Assembly: GCA_021792955.1 (NCBI GenBank)
Contig: JAJYTP010000003.1
Coordinates: 82,037 to 119,343 of the forward strand
From: an archaeon
GTDB lineage: Archaea > Thermoproteota > Nitrososphaeria > Conexivisphaerales > UBA164
Reading direction: 5' to 3'
DNA: 37,307 nt
Position numbers and translations under genes: made by a program. Positions 33,195 through 37,307 of this stretch are shown here, one piece after another (position 1 is the first letter of the stretch; each line of letters starts with the position of its first letter). The notes below the pieces were generated by a model that was not told where the DNA came from, did no database searches, and saw nothing but the letters and a program-made list of their open reading frames with translations.

Positions 33195-34229
33195 ATGGAT
33201 ATGCCCGAGATCTGGTTACCTTATGGAGAAGTGGAAGTCGTGCTCGCTACAGGGTCCGAGAACCTTGGGTCCATAGTTGAATCCAAACTGTCGGGGATCT
33301 CGCAACAGGAGATAAATCTGAAGCCCTACAAGAACATAATAATAGACGGCAGAGATATGAGCAAGGTAGTGTTACAAAAATACCTTGGAACCGTTTCTGC
33401 ACAGGCCGATTCTTCCACGCCGGCAATCAGGACGGTCACCGTGGATGGTGTGGATGTGAATATTCCCCCCAATCTGTCAGATAATACGCTTCTGGTTGGA
33501 ACGACAAGAGTGGACCCCATGTATGGTTTCTTGGGCCCTCACAGCCTAGTGGCAAAGGAGCTAGGGTTGGATATGGAAGTTTGGAGGAGAAAGGATGGAG
33601 GCCTTCATGCCGTCAATGAAGACAATGGCGTATGGTTCTCGAAAAGACTGCTGGAATCGTGTGACGCCGATGCTCTATTCTATTTCGATTTAACCAAGCC
33701 TCCCATTTATGGCCAGGCGCTCAAGGTATACGAGGAGTTGTTAAACATATATAAGGTGAATAACCTCCCTCAGAAGCAGAGCAAATTCACCATCATTTCA
33801 GCAGGGGGGTCGCCGCACGATGATACCCTGTCCGACGCGCTCGCCGTCGCTCACTCGATAATAGGTTATCTGGCCGAGGATTCAGAACTGATAATCGTAG
33901 CGCAGATGAAGGACGGGCTTGGCTCGCCTGCGTTAAGGGGCCTTGTGGAGGGGAAGAAGTTCAAAACAGCTACAGGGGAGCAGTATCGTTCTGGAGTTGA
34001 AGGGGTGGCCGCCCTCGTCGAGCTAAAGGCTACGGCCAGGGTGCATCTGGTCTCCGCGCTTCCGTCGGCCTATGCCGATAGGCTGGGGGTCAGGCTATTC
34101 AGTTCATTAAGGGATGCCTTTAAGGCGGTCCAAGAAGCTCATAAGGGAAGGTTTAAGGCAAATATAATTAAAAACGCCTCGATCTATCATTCTAAAAAGC
34201 TAGTACAAGAGGCGTCAGGAACAGTATGA
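33195..34229 (+). CDS. LarA/DUF2088-like protein
   Basis: The 344-aa protein resembles the LarA lactate-racemase family. It has the WLPYGEVEVVLATGSENL opening, an FLGPHSLVAKELGLDMEV segment, and the C-terminal domain with ISAGGSPHDDTLSDAL, VAHSIIGYLAEDSELIIVAQ and KDGLGSPALRG, corresponding to the GG-x-P-x-D and D-G-x-G patterns of LarA. LarA uses a nickel-pincer cofactor. I cannot verify the His/Lys cofactor ligands here, so racemase activity is only a guess. It overlaps the convergent 34192 gene by 38 nt at the 3' ends. The ATG at 33201 is an alternative start. Confidence 0.55.
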   Translation: MDMPEIWLPYGEVEVVLATGSENLGSIVESKLSGISQQEINLKPYKNIIIDGRDMSKVVLQKYLGTVSAQADSSTPAIRTVTVDGVDVNIPPNLSDNTLLVGTTRVDPMYGFLGPHSLVAKELGLDMEVWRRKDGGLHAVNEDNGVWFSKRLLESCDADALFYFDLTKPPIYGQALKVYEELLNIYKVNNLPQKQSKFTIISAGGSPHDDTLSDALAVAHSIIGYLAEDSELIIVAQMKDGLGSPALRGLVEGKKFKTATGEQYRSGVEGVAALVELKATARVHLVSALPSAYADRLGVRLFSSLRDAFKAVQEAHKGRFKANIIKNASIYHSKKLVQEASGTV

Positions 34230-35199
34230 AGATAGCTATCATTATTGCCAGGAGGCCCGCGTAGACCGCCTTCCTAGATAGGGATACTTGAGATATATTA
34301 TCCAGAGGATCTTCAACCCTTGACCAGGAAGATAATATTATCATCAGGAAGGCTAGATAGAAAAATCCAAGGAGCGACATTACTATTATGCTTGCAAAGT
34401 CGGTGATTATCCTGAGCCTTCTGCTAAGTATGCTGGATATCATGTGCCCTCCGTCCAGCTGCCATATCGGCATGAAATTAAGGAAGGTTATAAGGAGCCC
34501 GAAAAGTGAAGCCAAGACGATGGGCGAAGAGATAGAGGAGACATTACTATAACCCAATAGCTTTAGGATGATTGGAAGCTGCAGGTTGATTTTTATTATG
34601 GATACGGGGAAACGCATGCCCAACACGAATAGCACAATAGCCATGAAAAGCCCACTGATGAGTCCGGCATATCCCATATCGAACTGCTGGTCCCGATTTA
34701 TAGGGTACCCATTGGTAAGTGATACATTACCCATTATGGGTATTGAGGTAGGAATGCCGGGAATAAGGTATGGGAGGTCGTTCTTGGTTCGCCATTTCCT
34801 CCTTATCAACAGTAGGCCCAATTCGTGAGCTGCTATAAAGGCAAGCAGTGAAGTTGCGTAAATCGATATATTTAGCAGCAGGGGCTCAACCGATCCTCTT
34901 AACCTAAAGTAGCCATCCAGCAAGATGGTCAAGGCAGAGGCTAAAATTAGCGCAAGCGGCAGTATCCTCCCTCTGTGTTTCTCTTCATGTGCCTTGACCA
35001 CACGAATGAGCATTCCCCTTCCGGAGGCCATCAGGGATGGAATATATCCTTCGTTGTAAAGTTTCCAATAGAGCTTTATGAAGCAGGCTTTAGCGTCATC
35101 CTTGGATTCAACATAATACTCATAACCATTCTCGATAGCGTAGGTATTCGTTATTGAGAAATCCTGAGAAATAGCGGCCTTTATTTCACCCTCGTCCAT
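34192..35199 (-). CDS. Site-2 protease (M50) family membrane protein, incomplete zinc motif
   Basis: The 335-aa protein has an N-terminal cytosolic part of about 75 residues, then about six or seven transmembrane helices. It carries the M50 landmarks: AAHELGLLLIRRKW near residue 123, where HExxH should be, and NFMPIWQLDGGHM near 245, where N-x-x-P-x-x-x-LDGGH supplies the third ligand. The first motif reads HELGL, so the second zinc His is Leu (CTA codon, + strand TAG at 34819-34821), and metal binding would be impaired. Either it is a pseudoprotease or the zinc site is unusual. It overlaps the LarA-like gene by 38 nt. Promoter: a shared AT-rich box with the 35260 gene. Confidence 0.8.
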   Translation of the reverse strand: MDEGEIKAAISQDFSITNTYAIENGYEYYVESKDDAKACFIKLYWKLYNEGYIPSLMASGRGMLIRVVKAHEEKHRGRILPLALILASALTILLDGYFRLRGSVEPLLLNISIYATSLLAFIAAHELGLLLIRRKWRTKNDLPYLIPGIPTSIPIMGNVSLTNGYPINRDQQFDMGYAGLISGLFMAIVLFVLGMRFPVSIIKINLQLPIILKLLGYSNVSSISSPIVLASLFGLLITFLNFMPIWQLDGGHMISSILSRRLRIITDFASIIVMSLLGFFYLAFLMIILSSWSRVEDPLDNISQVSLSRKAVYAGLLAIMIAIFILFLTPLVLAF

Positions 35200-35220
35200 G
35201 TCATTGTGTCTTGGCAGTAG

Positions 35221-35237
35221 CTTAAATATATATATTA
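35221..35237. promoter_or_regulatory. Shared bidirectional TATA region
   Basis: CTTAAATATATATATTA reads as a TATA box on both strands. It lies about 29 nt from the minus-strand ATG (35199) and about 32 nt from the plus-strand ATG (35260), so both divergent genes would be leaderless. Confidence 0.5.
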
Positions 35238-35259
35238 CATAATTTCTAGCTTGATATTA

Positions 35260-35742
35260 ATGAACCAGCCCTCAGCCGATTATATAGTAGGTGCGGTGAA
35301 AAAAGAGGAGCTTCAGGACATGATAAACATAAACCTTAAGACGCTCCCTGAGCATTATACTGATGACTTCTATCTGGAATTGATACAAAAATTTCCTGAG
35401 GGATGCCTTGTGGCAAAGGCAAACGGCGTCATTGTCGGGTACATACTCAACAGGGTTGAATTGAATTTCGGCAGCTTTGGGCTAAATCTGACGAAAAAGG
35501 GGCACGTTGTTTCGGTAGCGGTACTGGAGGACTATAGAAGAAAGGGGATTGGAAGAAGGCTTATCGAACTAAGCATTGCGGCCATGCAGAAAAGGGGATG
35601 TAAGGAGATATTTCTTGAAGTCAGAATAAGCAATGATGAAGCTATAAACCTGTACAAAAAACTAGGGTTTACCATAACCAAAACCATCGGTGGGTATTAT
35701 ACCAACGGGGAAGCCGCCTACGTGATGGAAAGGCCTATTTGA
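35260..35742 (+). CDS. Archaeal N-terminal acetyltransferase (RimI/Ard1 type)
   Basis: The 160-aa GNAT runs from ATG 35260; a TTG at 35251 would add three residues. It has the full set: LVAKANGVIVGYILNRVE, the strand SVAVLEDYRRKGIGRRLIEL with acetyl-CoA loop R-R-K-G-I-G-R, IFLEVRISNDEAINLYKKLGF, and the closing GYYTNGEAAYVMERP. These match archaeal N-alpha-acetyltransferases, which modify Ala/Ser/Met-starting proteins and combine Naa10- and Naa50-like activities. The middle GSFGLNLTKKGHVVSVAVL also fits archaeal Ard1, which carries a GH-V-S strand. It is divergent from the M50 gene. Confidence 0.92.
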   Translation: MNQPSADYIVGAVKKEELQDMININLKTLPEHYTDDFYLELIQKFPEGCLVAKANGVIVGYILNRVELNFGSFGLNLTKKGHVVSVAVLEDYRRKGIGRRLIELSIAAMQKRGCKEIFLEVRISNDEAINLYKKLGFTITKTIGGYYTNGEAAYVMERPI

Positions 35743-35802
35743 TGGGAAACCGGTAGTCAAGCTTTAATACAGCCCTCATGTTCAAATCACAGGTGAATTT
35801 CA

Positions 35803-36423
35803 ATGTCCATATCCACCGAAGAAATGAAAGATGTTGAGCACGCGGCGGAGGCTTTGGGACTATCTTCAACTATGATGATGGAAAATGCCGGCCGTGCTGT
35901 TGCTCAGGTCGTCCTTGAAAGGTTTGATAGGGGAACAAGCGTAGGCGTGGTCTGTGGCATGGGGAACAATGGCGGTGATGGGCTTGCAGCAGCGAGACAT
36001 CTCAGGCTTCTTGGTTATGACGATGTATCGCTATTCATAATCGGCGAAAGGGGGCAACTGAAAACCCAGAACGTTAGGCTGATGCTTTCCCTCTATGAAA
36101 AATTGGCGCCGGTGGTCTGGTTGCCTGCGCCAGGATTTGATCTTGGTCGTTTTTCCGTAATACTGGACTCGATATTTGGCACTGGGATGAGGGGATATGT
36201 TAAAGAGCCTCACCGTAGCGTAATAGAGTCCATAAACAGGTCTTCGGCATATATAATCGCAGTTGACGTTCCATCAGGCGTCAATTCTGATGACGGAACC
36301 GCGGCCGACCCTTCGGTTTTGGCGGATTTGACGGTAACATTTCATCGTGCGAAGAATGGCCTGCTTAAGAACAGGCTAAACGTGGGAATATTACGTGTAG
36401 AGGAAATAGGAATACCCCTATAA
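35803..36423 (+). CDS. nnrE: NAD(P)H-hydrate epimerase (YjeF N-terminal domain)
   Basis: The 206-aa protein consists of the epimerase domain alone: MMENAGRAVAQVVLERF, VCGMGNNGGDGLAAARHL with the nucleotide-binding Asn/Asp, LDSIFGTGMRG, and VDVPSGVNSDDG with the catalytic Asp. It converts R-NAD(P)HX to the S form for repair by the dehydratase (NnrD), which in many bacteria is fused to it and in this window is absent. The ATG at 35803 is preceded by AGGTGA, a good Shine-Dalgarno, after a TATA-like AAGCTTTAATAC. It converges on the F420:NADP reductase gene. Confidence 0.92.
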   Translation: MSISTEEMKDVEHAAEALGLSSTMMMENAGRAVAQVVLERFDRGTSVGVVCGMGNNGGDGLAAARHLRLLGYDDVSLFIIGERGQLKTQNVRLMLSLYEKLAPVVWLPAPGFDLGRFSVILDSIFGTGMRGYVKEPHRSVIESINRSSAYIIAVDVPSGVNSDDGTAADPSVLADLTVTFHRAKNGLLKNRLNVGILRVEEIGIPL

Positions 36424-36429
36424 CTCAGG

Positions 36430-37119
36430 TCAGCTCTTTCTTTCCGCGATTATCTTTAGGGAAGGCTGCTTTAGTCTATTGTTGATGGCTACGTTCAGCA
36501 TCAGGGGCGTCAGCGGCTCAAGATATCTCGAAAGGTAAAGCTTTCCCGCATAGTAAGGCCTTAAACCCTCAATGTCGCTTACTATTGAAGCGGTTCGCGT
36601 CCACCCATCCCCTGAATCTGACGCGATGAGAACATCAAAATCAAGCTTATAGGATAGATCGGCCAGACGGGCAGCTGGTACCGTATGGAACGCCGAAGCT
36701 ACGCATTCGACATTGGGGAGCGCCCTTGAGACGACCTCGGCCGCCGACATCTCCTTTCCATCGATGATATATGGATTATAGAAGAACCCAGTTTGCCCCT
36801 TTTCCATGGGCACTATGGGTGAAATTACCAGCTGATCCTTTCTGAAGTTGGCCTGCATCTGCGTCAGGAACGCGTTAACTGTATTATATGGTAAGGCAAT
36901 TATTATCACATCTGATGTCCTGATCACCTGCCCATTTTCAAACCCATTTATCTCTCCCTTTTTGCCTAATGCACTGCTCACCTCCTGCAAGTACGAATCC
37001 GCTAACGATCTCGCCTTTGTCTCCTCTCTGGATCCTATCATAACTTCATGATGAAGAGAAAGCCTCTGAGCTAACCCCTTTCCTAGGTCCCCCGTTCCGC
37101 CAAGTATTCCTATTCTCAT
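36430..37119 (-). CDS. npdG: F420H2:NADP oxidoreductase (Fno/NpdG)
   Basis: The 229-aa Rossmann protein starts MRIGILGGTGDLGKGLAQRL, the NADP loop, with IGSREETKARS at the 2'-phosphate site. It continues with SDVIIIALPYNTVNAFL, VVSRALPNVECVASAFHTVPAARLADL and the C-terminal block GLRPYYAGKLYLSRYLEPLTPLML, which are diagnostic of F420-dependent NADP reductase. It moves hydride between F420H2 and NADP in the cytosol, which implies that the organism makes F420. The upstream DHH gene stop is 4 nt before its start, so they are co-transcribed. Confidence 0.94.
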   Translation of the reverse strand: MRIGILGGTGDLGKGLAQRLSLHHEVMIGSREETKARSLADSYLQEVSSALGKKGEINGFENGQVIRTSDVIIIALPYNTVNAFLTQMQANFRKDQLVISPIVPMEKGQTGFFYNPYIIDGKEMSAAEVVSRALPNVECVASAFHTVPAARLADLSYKLDFDVLIASDSGDGWTRTASIVSDIEGLRPYYAGKLYLSRYLEPLTPLMLNVAINNRLKQPSLKIIAERKS

Positions 37120-37123
37120 GTCA

Positions 37124-37307
37124 TCATATACCCACAGATGTCACCTTAAAGCCTTTTTTAGATTGTGACGTCAGCATTTTTTTCATAGTTTCAGACATAT
37201 ACTCTAAAATCATCTCGTATTTTTCAAGATCCACCGAATTATAATCCGTTTTAGCTCCGGCTGCGTAGTCATGCCCGCCACCTCCAAATAGGGATGCTAA
37301 GATCGGA
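37124..37307 (-). CDS. C-terminus of a DHH/DHHA1-family phosphoesterase (partial)
   Basis: The frame is open to the window edge and ends at 37124. The visible 60 residues contain LFGGGGHDYAAGAKT, the GGHxxAAG motif of DHHA1 domains (RecJ-like nucleases, nanoRNases and cyclic-dinucleotide phosphodiesterases), followed by a helical tail. The rest, including the DHH motif, lies beyond the window. The two genes are in one operon with npdG. Family only; activity not decidable. Confidence 0.75.
   Translation of the reverse strand, partial: PILASLFGGGGHDYAAGAKTDYNSVDLEKYEMILEYMSETMKKMLTSQSKKGFKVTSVGI

Noticed and set aside
34192-34229. 38-nt overlap of convergent genes as a frame error
   Set aside because: Both C-termini read normally and convergent overlaps of this size occur in compact genomes.

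Overview
The window reads as archaeal chromosome. Short intergenic gaps, A+T-rich TATA boxes about 25-28 nt upstream of ATGs that often have no room for a leader, TTG/GTG starts, poly-T gene ends, and information-processing genes (Hjc, Pelota, Nep1, PIN-KH ATPase, archaeal N-acetyltransferase, F420:NADP reductase) all fit. A complete eukaryote-type topoisomerase IB with every catalytic residue visible points to the Nitrososphaerota (Thaumarchaeota) or a close relative. An Asn tRNA with two introns and all-G:C acceptor and T stems is compatible with a hot-growing member. No ammonia-oxidation genes are visible, and the species cannot be named from the sequence alone.

Layout. 1-3008: end of an unidentified (possibly GINS-like) gene, then fixB and a fused fixC-fixX, an ETF electron-transfer module. 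3010-4350: TatD-family hydrolase and a decayed transposase. 4349-8485: an anchored extracellular nucleosidase-like protein, an ABC exporter whose ATPase has a damaged Walker B, and a GNAT-like protein. 8577-12283: an isochorismatase-fold gene followed by an SMC-like ATPase, a kleisin-like protein and a tandem winged-helix (KITE/MAGE-like) protein. This is the most unusual block of the window. 12399-14187: a winged-helix regulator overlapping a UbiA prenyltransferase. 14453-19744: two-subunit 2-oxoacid:ferredoxin oxidoreductase, a small membrane protein, malic enzyme and a GNAT. 19823-19921: tRNA-Asn with two introns.

19974-24757: PadR regulator, HAD phosphatase, then a minus-strand operon with two sugar-nucleotide enzymes (a GlmU-like pair split into nucleotidyltransferase and beta-helix proteins), phosphoglucose/phosphomannose isomerase and the Holliday-junction resolvase Hjc. 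24879-27501: Pelota and topoisomerase IB in one operon. 27948-30607: a PadR-controlled Drr-type ABC exporter operon with a small uncharacterised protein and a palindrome over the start site. 30716-37307: PINA-type ATPase, Nep1, a LarA-like protein, an M50 site-2 protease homologue missing its second zinc histidine, an N-terminal acetyltransferase, NAD(P)H-hydrate epimerase, F420:NADP oxidoreductase and the end of a DHH-family phosphoesterase.

How it fits together. The metabolic genes (ETF/FixCX, ferredoxin oxidoreductase, malic enzyme, F420:NADP reductase, hydrate repair) centre on ferredoxin, quinone and NADP redox balance from organic acids. The DNA genes (SMC-kleisin-KITE block, Hjc, PINA, TopoIB) centre on chromosome structure and recombination. 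All functional statements rest on motif reading without database searches.
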